NCBI RefSeq assembly: GCF_040560245.1
Contig: NZ_JAKMWP010000009.1
Source of the DNA: Morganella sibonii
GTDB taxonomy: Bacteria; Pseudomonadota; Gammaproteobacteria; Enterobacterales; Enterobacteriaceae
Length of the DNA: 64,000 bases
Direction: 5' to 3' (one strand)
Shown here: piece after piece, positions 46,115 through 54,917 of the stretch
Numbering within the stretch: position 1 is the first letter of the stretch
Layout: each line of letters begins with the position of its first letter
Notes under the pieces: generated by a model
What the model was told of the DNA's origin: nothing
Databases searched by the model: none
Seen by the model: the letters and a program-made list of their open reading frames with translations, nothing else
Program-made: the position numbers and the translations under genes

Positions 46115-47187
46115 TTACCGGTGTTCTGCTCTTTATTTATTTCCGCTGCTTTTTCCGCAGCTTTCAGGTCCGTGCTGACTGATTCCTTTGCCGCAGGCGG
46201 TGTTACATCCGGCTGCGGCAGCGCCATACGGATGGAAGACAGGACTTCCGCCACGTTGCCGTTCAGCTGATCTTTCATAACGGCTTCGGCCAGCAGATTG
46301 ATATAGCGGACGTAAAACTCCCCGCCAATTTCCGCTTTACCCGCGCACTGCTCTGTCATTGGTGTCAGCCACGGTTTTTCCTGCTCTGCGGGTTTAACCG
46401 GCACGACCGGTTTCTCCGGTAGTGGTTTCACGGAGGAGGGCTTACCGGCATGTGTCAGCATATACCCCGGAGACACCAGCTGAATATCCGGCGGCAGTTG
46501 CGGGATAAGCTTATGCAGGGCGCGGACCGTTGACGGATGCGGGTGCCCGATGGCGATCACCGACCCCTGCTTGCGGGCAAGCGCAACGGCGCGGTTCAGT
46601 TGTTTGCGGGTTTCTTCCTCTGTCTGCACATTATCCAGAAAAACCTGGCGGCGCAGCACGCGAACCGGTGTTCCCTGTGCGGCCTGTGTGACTTTGGTGC
46701 TGCCGATGGTCACACTGTCGAGAAAGTAAAAACCGGAGCCGGAAAGCGACGTCATCACATGCTGCATGGCGGCCAGATCAGAGGTCATCGCACTGCCCAT
46801 ATGGTTATTCATCCCGGTGGCATACGGCACCCGGGTAATTGCGGCTTTAATCAGGGTATCAATTTCTGCGGCACTCATGGACGGGCGCAGGGTATCGCGT
46901 TCCAGCGGTTGTTTGCTGATCGGAGCCATCGGCATATGGATCAGAATTTCACGGCCCTGGCGGTGTGCTTTCTCCGCCATCTCTTTGCCGAACGGGGAGT
47001 TCGGCAGGATAGCGATCGAGACCTGCGGCGGCAGTTCCAGGATACGGTTATCATCCTGTTTGCGGTAACCGAAATCATCGATCACAATAGCGAGCTGTGC
47101 AGCTGCGGCAGAAAACGTTATCAGTGACGAAGTGATAAAAATTAACGAAGTCAGTAAGATATTTTTGGTTTTCTGCCGGTAAGTCAC
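46111..47187 (-). CDS. yibQ: Divergent polysaccharide deacetylase family protein YibQ
   Basis: A 358-residue exported protein: an N-terminal signal (LLTSLIFITSSLITFSAAAA) precedes QLAIVIDDFGYRKQDD, the start of the DUF610/YibQ deacetylase fold, with HMPMAP and GHPHPSTVRAL later. The C-terminal 90 residues are Pro/Lys/Glu rich and probably disordered, longer than in E. coli. It follows envC by six bases, as in E. coli. The enzymatic activity is unproven in the family. Confidence 0.9.
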   Translation of the reverse strand: MTYRQKTKNILLTSLIFITSSLITFSAAAAQLAIVIDDFGYRKQDDNRILELPPQVSIAILPNSPFGKEMAEKAHRQGREILIHMPMAPISKQPLERDTLRPSMSAAEIDTLIKAAITRVPYATGMNNHMGSAMTSDLAAMQHVMTSLSGSGFYFLDSVTIGSTKVTQAAQGTPVRVLRRQVFLDNVQTEEETRKQLNRAVALARKQGSVIAIGHPHPSTVRALHKLIPQLPPDIQLVSPGYMLTHAGKPSSVKPLPEKPVVPVKPAEQEKPWLTPMTEQCAGKAEIGGEFYVRYINLLAEAVMKDQLNGNVAEVLSSIRMALPQPDVTPPAAKESVSTDLKAAEKAAEINKEQNTGN

Positions 47188-47193
47188 TGTGTG

Positions 47194-48477
47194 CTATCTC
47201 CCCAGCCAGGGCTGCGGGTTAACCGTCCGTCCCTGGCGCCGGATTTCAAAATAGAGGCCCGGTCTTTCCTGACCTCCGCTGTTGCCCACCAGTGCAACCG
47301 GCTGACCGGCTTTCACCTGATCACCCACATTCACCAGTGCGCTCTGGTTATATCCGTAAAGGCTCATATCCCCTTTACCATGCTCAACCACCACAACCAG
47401 ACCATACCCCTGCAGCCAGTCTGCGAGCAGGACACGGCCATCGGCCACGGCTTTTACCTGTGTGCCTTCCGGTGCGCCGATCACCATACCTTTCCAGCGC
47501 AGCTCACCGGAGATGCTGTCACCGAACCGGTGCAGCAGCGGACCGCGAACCGGCCAGACAGCCTGACCGGCAGGGCGGCCCAGTCCCCCGGTACGGGACA
47601 TCAGCGAGCGCTCGTCCTGTGTCGGCGTATAGGTGGAACCTTTTTTCTTCGCCTGTGCCTGTTTTTCACGGATACGGGCGGCTTCACGGGCTTCGCGTTC
47701 CGCACGGGCTTTGGCCTCGCGCTCCGCTTTGGCTATCTTGTTACGCAGCTGGCTTTCGTTTTCCCGCATCACCAGCAAATCTTTCTGATCAGCTTTCAGT
47801 GAGCGCTCCAGCTCGGTCAGCGTGGATTTCCGTGCAACCCGGGCACTGTCCAGTTTTTTCTTTTCTGTCTGCTGCTTACCGAGCAGATTTTTCTGCTCTG
47901 CACGTTTCTGCTGCTCAGTCTGACGGCGGGCGTGCAATTGCTGAGTGGTCTCTTCCAGCTCCGCGATGGTTTTTTCCCGTGCGGCGCCGATATAGGTGTA
48001 ATAGGCGAGGATACGCTCATCGCGCTGGCCTTCCTCACCTTTGAAAATCAGTTCAACGCCCTGATGACGTCCCTGACGGAATGCGGCATCGAGTTGTTTT
48101 GACAGGAGTTCACGCTGGGCTTTCTGCTTCGAATCCAGCTGTTTGATTTCCGTGCTCAGCGTCGCGATTTCATTCTCGAGCTGTTTCAGGGTTTTCTGAG
48201 TGGAATAGAGTTCACGACCGGCAGCGGCGATATCTTTTTCCTGATTTTTCAGCTGGGTTAACAGACTGGCGCGTTTTCCCTGCTGCTCTTTGACGCTTTT
48301 TTCCTTCTCCGCAATATTCAGCTGGAGGTTTTTCAGCTCATTTTTGCTGGCATCCGCAGTGGTTGTATTGGCGGCAGAAACAGCAAAAGAGACCGGTAAC
48401 AGCAGTGCTGCCAGCAATGTGCGGACACCGGGAGATACCCGGCGTGAATGTGTGCGGAAAACGTGCTTATGCGCCAA
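47194..48477 (-). CDS. envC: Murein hydrolase activator EnvC
   Basis: Periplasmic activator of amidases AmiA and AmiB at the division septum. The 427 residues comprise a signal peptide, a long coiled coil (about residues 45-265, rich in E, K, Q and L) and a C-terminal LytM domain with GAPEGTQVKAVADGRVL and YGLVVVVEHGKGDMSLYGY. The zinc ligands of active LytM enzymes are missing, as expected for EnvC, which works without its own hydrolase activity. In E. coli gpmM precedes it; it does not here. Confidence 0.95.
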   Translation of the reverse strand: MAHKHVFRTHSRRVSPGVRTLLAALLLPVSFAVSAANTTTADASKNELKNLQLNIAEKEKSVKEQQGKRASLLTQLKNQEKDIAAAGRELYSTQKTLKQLENEIATLSTEIKQLDSKQKAQRELLSKQLDAAFRQGRHQGVELIFKGEEGQRDERILAYYTYIGAAREKTIAELEETTQQLHARRQTEQQKRAEQKNLLGKQQTEKKKLDSARVARKSTLTELERSLKADQKDLLVMRENESQLRNKIAKAEREAKARAEREAREAARIREKQAQAKKKGSTYTPTQDERSLMSRTGGLGRPAGQAVWPVRGPLLHRFGDSISGELRWKGMVIGAPEGTQVKAVADGRVLLADWLQGYGLVVVVEHGKGDMSLYGYNQSALVNVGDQVKAGQPVALVGNSGGQERPGLYFEIRRQGRTVNPQPWLGR

Positions 48478-48831
48478 TTTATCTGACCCTGCCGTTGCGC
48501 CAAAGAAACGATCGTATTTAACTATTCTAAACTACAATTATTCCATGTCATTTAAAGCGTTACCAGTCCTGTTATCCGGGATTTACACTTCGGGACAATC
48601 CGGCGGCGGAGATTCACGGTGAATTTGTTGCGTTTGTTTTTTACCTTAACCGTGAATCAATGGTAAATTAACCCCTCTGTCTGACGGAAAAATGAATTTT
48701 CGCGGCATGCGCCGCAAAATTATGATGAAAACAGCCGTAACCCGGGCAAGACCGGCTGTATTTGAACCGGCACACAGGTATACTTCTGCCCTTTGATCTT
48801 TGTTATTAACCAACGGGAGTTATTGTCCCCC
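48478..48831. other. Intergenic region between envC and yibN (354 bases)
   Basis: No gene. In E. coli gpmM lies on the envC side of this gap. There is a 10-base perfect inverted repeat, GATTCACGGT (48611-48620) and ACCGTGAATC (48649-48658), with a 28-base loop. A TATACT (48779-48784) about 50 bases before yibN is a likely -10. Confidence 0.6.
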
Positions 48832-49269
48832 ATGCTGCAAGAAATTATGCCATTTGTCAGTAAGCACCCTATTATCAGCCTTGTCTGGGTTGCGTTACTG
48901 ATTTCAGTCATCGTACTGACTGTTAAAGGACTGTTTTCAAAAGTGAAAACGATTCCGCGTTCCACGGCTATCGCACTGATGAATAAAGAAGAAGCGATTG
49001 TTGTGGATACCCGTACCCGGGACGATTTCCGCCGTGGTCATATCATTGACGCGGTCAATCTGACACCGTCAGAAATTAAAGACAACAATCTCGGTGAAGT
49101 GGAAAAGCACAAAAACCGTCCTGTTATCCTGGTTTCCGCCAACGGTATGGAACTGGTTAAACCGGCGGAAAGCCTGCTCAAAGCCGGTTTTGAACGTGTA
49201 TTTGTGCTGAAAGACGGCCTCTCCGGCTGGACCGGTGATAACCTGCCGCTTTCCCGCAGCAAAAAGTAA
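48832..49269 (+). CDS. yibN: Rhodanese-fold membrane-anchored protein YibN
   Basis: A 145-residue protein: one N-terminal transmembrane helix (HPIISLVWVALLISVIVL) and a rhodanese domain with VVDTRTRDDFRRGHI and VFVLKDGLSGWTGDNLPL. The sequence contains no cysteine at all, so it cannot carry out sulfur transfer. I start at ATG 48832 to match the E. coli protein (143 residues); the frame is open upstream to 48793. grxC, which follows yibN in E. coli, is missing; secB is next. Confidence 0.92.
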   Translation: MLQEIMPFVSKHPIISLVWVALLISVIVLTVKGLFSKVKTIPRSTAIALMNKEEAIVVDTRTRDDFRRGHIIDAVNLTPSEIKDNNLGEVEKHKNRPVILVSANGMELVKPAESLLKAGFERVFVLKDGLSGWTGDNLPLSRSKK

Positions 49270-49340
49270 TCCGGCAAAGGATGATTGGAACATCCCCTTT
49301 GTAACTCACACTCTTTATATGGATATCAAAAGGTAACACT

Positions 49341-49814
49341 ATGTCAGAACAACAAAACACAGAAATGTCTTTCAACATTCAGCGCGTTTACACCAAAGAT
49401 ATTTCTTTTGAAGCGCCGAATGCACCTGCCGTTTTCCAGCAGGAGTGGCAGCCGGAAGTGAAGATGGATCTGGACACCGGTTCAACCAAACTGGCTGATG
49501 ACGTTTATGAAATCGTTCTGCGCGTCACCGTGATCGCGACCATGGGCGAAGAAACCGCATTTCTGTGTGAAGTTCAGCAGGCCGGTATTTTCACCATCGG
49601 TGGTCTGGAAGGAACCCAGCTGGCACACTGCCTGGGTGCATACTGCCCGAATATCCTGTTCCCGTATGCCCGTGAGTGCATCGCCGGTCTGGTCGGCCGT
49701 GGTACATTCCCGCAGCTGAACCTGGCACCGGTTAACTTCGATGCGCTGTTCATGAACTATCTGCAGCAGCAGGAACAACAGCAGGCTGCGCAGGAAGATA
49801 CACAGGAAGCATAA
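49341..49814 (+). CDS. secB: Protein export chaperone SecB
   Basis: Tetrameric cytoplasmic chaperone that keeps preproteins unfolded for SecA. The 157 residues contain NIQRVYTKDISFEAPNAP, EVQQAGIFTI and LFPYAREC, all family landmarks, and a Gln-rich acidic tail. Its stop overlaps the gpsA start by one base. Confidence 0.97.
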   Translation: MSEQQNTEMSFNIQRVYTKDISFEAPNAPAVFQQEWQPEVKMDLDTGSTKLADDVYEIVLRVTVIATMGEETAFLCEVQQAGIFTIGGLEGTQLAHCLGAYCPNILFPYARECIAGLVGRGTFPQLNLAPVNFDALFMNYLQQQEQQQAAQEDTQEA

Positions 49815-50827
49815 TGACAGACGCTTCTATGACTGTACTCGGTGCCGGTTCATACGGCACCGCTTTAGCGATCACACTGGCCCGTAACGGGCACCGTGTG
49901 GTGCTGTGGGGACATGACCCGGAACATATCCGTCAGCTTGAAGCGGATCGCGCCAACCAGGCATTTCTGCCGGATGTGCCGTTCCCGGATACCCTGATCC
50001 CTGAAGCTTCCCTTGAAAAAGCCCTCGCGGCCAGCCGTAATATCCTGCTGGTGGTACCGAGCCATGTGTTCGGGGACGTGCTCAAACGCGTCAAACCACT
50101 GCTGCGGCCTGATGCCCGGATTATCTGGGCAACCAAAGGTCTGGAAGCGGAAACCGGGCGTCTGCTGGGCGAAGTGGTGCGTGAAGTCCTCGGGGATAAA
50201 ATCCCGCTGGCCATGATTTCCGGCCCCTCTTTTGCTAAAGAGCTGGCTGCCGGCCTGCCGACGGCGATTGCTGTCGCGGCGACAGAACCTGCCTTTGCGG
50301 ATGAGGTTCAGCAGCTTTTCCACTGCGGCAAAAGCTTCCGTGTCTATAAAAACCCGGATTTTATCGGGATCCAGCTTGGCGGTGCCGTGAAAAACGTCAT
50401 TGCGATTGGTGCGGGGATCTCTGACGGAATGGGGTTTGGTGCTAATGCGCGAACCGCGCTTATCACCCGTGGTCTGGCAGAAATGACCCGCCTGGGCGTG
50501 GCATTAGGCGCAGATCCGTCTACCTTTATGGGAATGGCCGGTCTGGGTGACCTGGTGCTGACCTGTACCGACAACCAGTCCCGTAACCGCCGTTTCGGCA
50601 TGATGATGGGGCAGGGCGTGAGTGTTGATGAAGCACAGGAACGCATCGGCCAGGTTGTGGAAGGATACCGTAATACCAAAGAAGTCCGTGCGCTGGCAGA
50701 GCGTGCAGGTGTGGAAATGCCTATCACCGAGCAAATCTATCAAATACTCTACTGCAATAAAGATGTGCTCGAAGCTGCCCGTGCCCTGTTGGGGCGTGCC
50801 ACCAAAGAAGAAGGTGAGCACTTTTAA
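49814..50827 (+). CDS. gpsA: Glycerol-3-phosphate dehydrogenase [NAD(P)+]
   Basis: Makes sn-glycerol 3-phosphate for phospholipids. The 337 residues begin with MTVLGAGSYGTALAITLARNGH (NAD site) and carry GGAVKNVIAIGAGISDG and NQSRNRRFG. E. coli GpsA has 339. It is the middle gene of secB-gpsA-cysE. Confidence 0.97.
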   Translation: MTDASMTVLGAGSYGTALAITLARNGHRVVLWGHDPEHIRQLEADRANQAFLPDVPFPDTLIPEASLEKALAASRNILLVVPSHVFGDVLKRVKPLLRPDARIIWATKGLEAETGRLLGEVVREVLGDKIPLAMISGPSFAKELAAGLPTAIAVAATEPAFADEVQQLFHCGKSFRVYKNPDFIGIQLGGAVKNVIAIGAGISDGMGFGANARTALITRGLAEMTRLGVALGADPSTFMGMAGLGDLVLTCTDNQSRNRRFGMMMGQGVSVDEAQERIGQVVEGYRNTKEVRALAERAGVEMPITEQIYQILYCNKDVLEAARALLGRATKEEGEHF

Positions 50828-50860
50828 TCCCGTTTTTTATCCGAAGTCTGTGAGGTAATT

Positions 50861-51661
50861 ATGTCCTACGAAGAACTGGAAGAAGTCTGGAGCTATATAA
50901 AGCAGGAAGCACGGGACTTTGCTGATTGCGAGCCGATGCTGGCCAGTTTTTTCCATGCGACATTACTCAAGCATGAAAACCTGGGCAGCGCGCTCAGTTT
51001 CATGCTGGCCAATAAACTGGCAACGCCGACCATGCCGGCGATTTCTGTCCGTGAAGTGGTAGAAGATGCCTATCACAACGATCCGCAGATGATTAAATCT
51101 GCCGCAATGGATATCAAAGCCGTTCGCCTGCGCGACCCGGCAGTGGATAAATACTCCACACCATTACTGTACCTGAAAGGTTTTCACGCCTTACAGGCTT
51201 ACCGCATCGCTAACTGGCTGTGGAATCAGAACCGCCGTGCGCTGGCAACGTATCTCCAGAACCAGGTTTCAGTGACATTTGGTGTGGATATCCACCCTGC
51301 TGCAAAAATCGGCCACGGCATCATGTTTGACCACGCAACCGGCATTGTCATCGGTGAAACGGCCGTGGTGGAAAACGATGTCTCCATCCTGCAATCCGTC
51401 ACTCTCGGCGGTACCGGCAAAACTGGCGGCGACCGCCACCCGAAAGTCCGCGAAGGCGTGATGATTGGTGCAGGTGCCAAAATCCTCGGTAATATCGAAA
51501 TCGGACGCGGGGCCAAAATCGGCGCAGGCTCCGTGGTTCTGCACCCGGTTCCGGCACACACTACCGTTGCAGGTGTACCGGCAAAGATAGTCGGCAAACC
51601 GGGGTGCGAAAAACCCTCCCTGGATATGGATCAGCACTTTAACGGGTGTGAGGGGATTTAG
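50861..51661 (+). CDS. cysE: Serine O-acetyltransferase
   Basis: First step of cysteine synthesis. The 266 residues combine a helical N-terminal domain with a hexapeptide-repeat left-handed helix (GHGIMFDHATGIVIGE, HPKVREGVMIGAGAKILGNIEIG, GAGSVVLHPVPAHTTVAGVPAK). E. coli CysE has 273. It starts 33 bases after gpsA, as in other enterics. Confidence 0.97.
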   Translation: MSYEELEEVWSYIKQEARDFADCEPMLASFFHATLLKHENLGSALSFMLANKLATPTMPAISVREVVEDAYHNDPQMIKSAAMDIKAVRLRDPAVDKYSTPLLYLKGFHALQAYRIANWLWNQNRRALATYLQNQVSVTFGVDIHPAAKIGHGIMFDHATGIVIGETAVVENDVSILQSVTLGGTGKTGGDRHPKVREGVMIGAGAKILGNIEIGRGAKIGAGSVVLHPVPAHTTVAGVPAKIVGKPGCEKPSLDMDQHFNGCEGI

Positions 51662-51685
51662 TTTCCTGACTCAGCAGCCAAAAGT

Positions 51686-51714
51686 AAAAAAGACAGCTAA
51701 GGCTGTCTTTTTTT
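51686..51714 (+). terminator. Intrinsic terminator of secB-gpsA-cysE
   Basis: AAGACAGC pairs with GCTGTCTT around TAAG, flanked by A and T runs (seven T). It lies 25 bases after cysE. Confidence 0.88.
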
Positions 51715-51735
51715 GTGTCTGAAATACAGAATACA

Positions 51736-52239
51736 TTAATCCCGCAATAACGCCCCTGCATAATCCAGTTGCCGCCAGGCTTCAAATACAATCACCGCAA
51801 CCGTATTGGATAAATTCATACTGCGGCTATCCGGCAGCATCGGTACACGGATTTTCTGAGCCACCGGCATATTATCCAGCACATAAGGCGGTAACCCGCG
51901 GGTCTCCGGCCCGAACAGCAGATAATCTCCGGCCTGATAGCTGACATTACTGTGTCGTGGTGTGCCTTTGGTCGTCAGTGCAAACACCCGGTTGCCGGTC
52001 GGCGACTGTGCATTATCAGAACTCAGCCCCTCACTTTCCAGAAAGGCATCATAATCATGGTGATGCTTGATATCAGCAAACTCACTGTAATCCAGCCCGG
52101 CTCGGCGCAACCGCTTATCATCCCAGGTAAACCCCAACGGATGGATCAGATGCAGCCGAAAGCCGGTATTGGCACATAACCGGATAATATTGCCGGTATT
52201 TGGTGGTATTTCAGGTTCGAATAAGACGATGTTGAGCAT
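51736..52239 (-). CDS. trmL: tRNA (cytidine/uridine-2'-O-)-methyltransferase TrmL
   Basis: SPOUT methyltransferase that modifies the wobble base of tRNA(Leu). The 167 residues contain MLNIVLFEPEIPPNTGNIIRLCANTG, LFGPETRGLPP and MNLSNTVAVIVFEAWRQL, forming the trefoil-knot SAM site. The start codon is directly preceded by a hairpin that includes its ribosome-binding site (separate entry). It lies between cysE and the O-antigen cluster. Confidence 0.96.
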   Translation of the reverse strand: MLNIVLFEPEIPPNTGNIIRLCANTGFRLHLIHPLGFTWDDKRLRRAGLDYSEFADIKHHHDYDAFLESEGLSSDNAQSPTGNRVFALTTKGTPRHSNVSYQAGDYLLFGPETRGLPPYVLDNMPVAQKIRVPMLPDSRSMNLSNTVAVIVFEAWRQLDYAGALLRD

Positions 52240-52263
52240 ATTACCCCTCTCTTAAGGGGTAAT
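52240..52263 (-). promoter_or_regulatory. Hairpin over the trmL ribosome-binding site
   Basis: On the minus strand ATTACCCCT pairs perfectly with AGGGGTAAT around a six-base loop. The second arm contains the AGGGG ribosome-binding sequence, and the trmL ATG follows without a gap. Pairing would hide the site and could regulate translation. It could also act as a weak terminator for gnu. Confidence 0.5.
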
Positions 52264-52294
52264 AGTTTATCAAATAAAACATGGTGTTATGATA

Positions 52295-53245
52295 TTATTT
52301 CTTAAATTCGTGGCGAACAGTATTAGCAATTCCCTGCTCCAGGCTTACCGGAGCAACAAATCCGGTATCAGCAATAAAATCAGATTTAAACTGAGTACGG
52401 GCACAGAATTTTTTAATACGAATACTGCTTATCGGAAATTCTTTACCCGTTACTTTTGCCAGGACATCAAAACAGTAACCACCAAGCAGGCCAACACTGT
52501 ATGGTATATGGATATTAGACTTATGCTTATCCATTGCCTTACAGATAATATCGGTCAGATCTTCCATATTAAAATCAGGCTTGTCGACATAGTTAAATAC
52601 ATGACGGCCTGAATTAAATGTGGTGGCAAACTTTAAGAATGCAGCAATATTTTCAACATAAGCCATCGATTTTTGGTTTTTACCACCACCAATCATCAGG
52701 AAACGACCAGATGCAATCTGGCGGAATAAATTATAGACATTGCCACGGTTATTCTCACCAAATACAACGGTAGGCCGGATTGTCACCAGAGTGCGCTCTG
52801 CATCTTCTGCCTGCCATGCATCATAGACATGTTCAGCTGCTAATTTGGATTTACCATAGTCATTAAATGGCTCATATGCGCCATCTTCACCGGTTTCTTT
52901 TTCAACAAAACCGTAAACAGCCACAGAGGATGTAAAGACGATGTGTTTTATTCCAAGCTGAGCAGCGACATCACATACATGCTTAGCACCATCAACATTC
53001 ACATCATAGTAAAGACTGATAGGATGCACATTATCTTTGTGCTTTGCAGCCAGATTGATAATAACATCTGAACCCGTTAATGGCTCAACAAGCGATTCCG
53101 GTTTTGTGACATCCCCAAATTCCCAATGATCAGGAAATGCAGTACTTTTCTCAATATCAACGATTTTGAACGGGATATTGTCTTTTTGTAATTGTGTGGA
53201 CAGGCGAGTTCCGATGAAGCCTGAGCCACCGATAATTGTAAGCAT
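52295..53245 (-). CDS. gnu: GlcNAc-PP-undecaprenol 4-epimerase Gnu
   Basis: Interconverts GlcNAc-PP-Und and GalNAc-PP-Und, so the O unit can start with GalNAc. The 316-residue short-chain dehydrogenase/epimerase has the NAD motif IIGGSGFIGTRL. Phrases strongly match E. coli O157 Z3206 as I recall it: SLYYDVNV, ENNRGNVYNLFRQI, NYVDKPDFNM and LLGGYCFDVLAKVTGK. It is the last gene of the cluster and less A+T rich than the rest. WecA, which makes the substrate, is encoded elsewhere. Confidence 0.88.
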   Translation of the reverse strand: MLTIIGGSGFIGTRLSTQLQKDNIPFKIVDIEKSTAFPDHWEFGDVTKPESLVEPLTGSDVIINLAAKHKDNVHPISLYYDVNVDGAKHVCDVAAQLGIKHIVFTSSVAVYGFVEKETGEDGAYEPFNDYGKSKLAAEHVYDAWQAEDAERTLVTIRPTVVFGENNRGNVYNLFRQIASGRFLMIGGGKNQKSMAYVENIAAFLKFATTFNSGRHVFNYVDKPDFNMEDLTDIICKAMDKHKSNIHIPYSVGLLGGYCFDVLAKVTGKEFPISSIRIKKFCARTQFKSDFIADTGFVAPVSLEQGIANTVRHEFKK

Positions 53246-53254
53246 GAATACCTT

Positions 53255-54067
53255 CTATTTTCTTAATTTTTTATAAATAACATTGAGAAGTGAAGTGGGT
53301 AAAATTCGGGGGATACTGCGCATAAAAAAGATTATAGTCGCAGATAATGGAGAATCGATTTTAGATTTTATTTTTAGCTTCGCAAGTTGATATTCACTTT
53401 TTATATATGTTAAACCTCTGCGGCGAGAAACCATAGAAGACCCAGCCCGGACATTGACTAGGACATCCTGCAAATTATGAGTTTTATAGCCTGCAGCGAT
53501 CATTCTGAGCCAAAGATTATAGTCTTCCATATATAAATGATGTTGGTATCCGCCAACAGCTAAGACTGCGCTTTTTTTGAAAGCAACAGTCATATGGTTA
53601 AATGGATTACGTTTTTTAGCGAGTTTAATTATATCATTGTGTTCACAAGCTACATTACGTTGACCATTCGAGTTGCTCATGTCTTCACTAAATTCTTCAG
53701 TGTTACCTCCAACCAGAGAAATATGAGGGTTTTCCTTAATATAGGAAATTTGTTTTTCAAATCTATCAGGTAAGCAGATATCATCAGTGTCCATACGAAA
53801 TATCCATTCGTTTGAACAGTGTTTTAATCCTTCGTTCAATGCTTCCCCTAAGCCAACATTTTTTTTGAGAGAAATTATAGTAATTGGAATGATACTATTT
53901 TTCACAATAATATCTAATGTTTTATATAGAGAAGGTTTGAGTTCTCCATCTAATACTAATATAATCTCTGTAATTGTAACGGTTTGCTTAAATAAGCTAC
54001 ACATACATTCCATAAAATTTTTTTCATTTTCGGATATATACAAAGACATTAAAATAGTGAAATTCAT
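53255..54067 (-). CDS. O-antigen glycosyltransferase family 2 (AmsE-like)
   Basis: A 270-residue GT2 enzyme: TILMSLYISENEKNF, EIILVLDGELKPSL and FRMDTDDICLPDRFEKQ are the pattern of AmsE/WbgD-type transferases that often add the second sugar of an O unit. YMEDYNLWLRMIAAG is the acceptor-side motif. It sits between gnu and the GT14 gene, nine bases from gnu. A+T rich like the rest of the cluster. Confidence 0.83.
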   Translation of the reverse strand: MNFTILMSLYISENEKNFMECMCSLFKQTVTITEIILVLDGELKPSLYKTLDIIVKNSIIPITIISLKKNVGLGEALNEGLKHCSNEWIFRMDTDDICLPDRFEKQISYIKENPHISLVGGNTEEFSEDMSNSNGQRNVACEHNDIIKLAKKRNPFNHMTVAFKKSAVLAVGGYQHHLYMEDYNLWLRMIAAGYKTHNLQDVLVNVRAGSSMVSRRRGLTYIKSEYQLAKLKIKSKIDSPLSATIIFFMRSIPRILPTSLLNVIYKKLRK

Positions 54068-54089
54068 GGAATTAACCTTTTCATTTTAT

Positions 54090-54917
54090 TTATATATTGC
54101 CGTGTAAAAAATACAACATATCAATTTCATTAACTTTTCTAATAAACCAATAATTATTTTCCTTAATTATTTTTTTTATTTCATCTCTGGTTAGATAGTT
54201 AGGGCTGGAATTTTTAGGTTTAAATTTTATATATCTGTTATTTTTATTTTTTATATTACTTAGGTTATATAGTCTAACGCATGTTTGAAATGCATGTTCA
54301 TCGGAGCATGCAGTTTTTTTATAATTTCTAAAGAAAAGTGTATTATCATCTATATCTATAATAGACGTTACTAAAATTCTATTAATAGAAAACCATTGTG
54401 AACCAAAATAAACAGGATGATTATTACCTGACGTTGTTACAAGAGATGAAACGTAGCGTAATAATCTAGATATGATTCTTCCTATTATAGTTCTTAGATA
54501 TTTAGTATTTGCAAACGGAATCCAAGTTCTGACACGCCATTCATTATCCTGCCTGATATAACTTTCAATAAAATTATCATCCCTATGATTATCCCATTCA
54601 GTTTCAATTTCTTTAAATGATTTCAGTGGAAAACATTCTCCACTCATTAAATGGAAATAATAAATATTTTTATTTTTATGAGCTTCTCTTAGTAGGAGTA
54701 GTGTCGCATTTATTTGACTAACTCCACCCCAATAAACGGAAATTCTATTTTTTATGAGAAATATATTAGGTAGCTTATTGTTATTTAGATAATTAAATGA
54801 TAGATCATTTTTAAGGTCAATATGGACATAAAAATAAGTGTCATAATTTTTTTTTGCTAGTTCATAAATATATTTGTGGTTATTATGAGCCTGTATTAGC
54901 ACGGCTGTACTATTCAT
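54090..54917 (-). CDS. GT14-type (Core-2/I-branching-like) beta-glycosyltransferase
   Basis: A 275-residue enzyme with the GT14 pattern: VHIDLKNDL, SVYWGGVSQINATLLLL, FHLMSGECFPLKS, GSQWFSINR and DEHAFQT. Eukaryotic members add beta-1,6 GlcNAc branches; bacterial ones occur in capsule and O-antigen loci. Its start overlaps the wzy stop by eight bases. Linkage and sugar cannot be told from sequence. Confidence 0.82.
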   Translation of the reverse strand: MNSTAVLIQAHNNHKYIYELAKKNYDTYFYVHIDLKNDLSFNYLNNNKLPNIFLIKNRISVYWGGVSQINATLLLLREAHKNKNIYYFHLMSGECFPLKSFKEIETEWDNHRDDNFIESYIRQDNEWRVRTWIPFANTKYLRTIIGRIISRLLRYVSSLVTTSGNNHPVYFGSQWFSINRILVTSIIDIDDNTLFFRNYKKTACSDEHAFQTCVRLYNLSNIKNKNNRYIKFKPKNSSPNYLTRDEIKKIIKENNYWFIRKVNEIDMLYFLHGNI

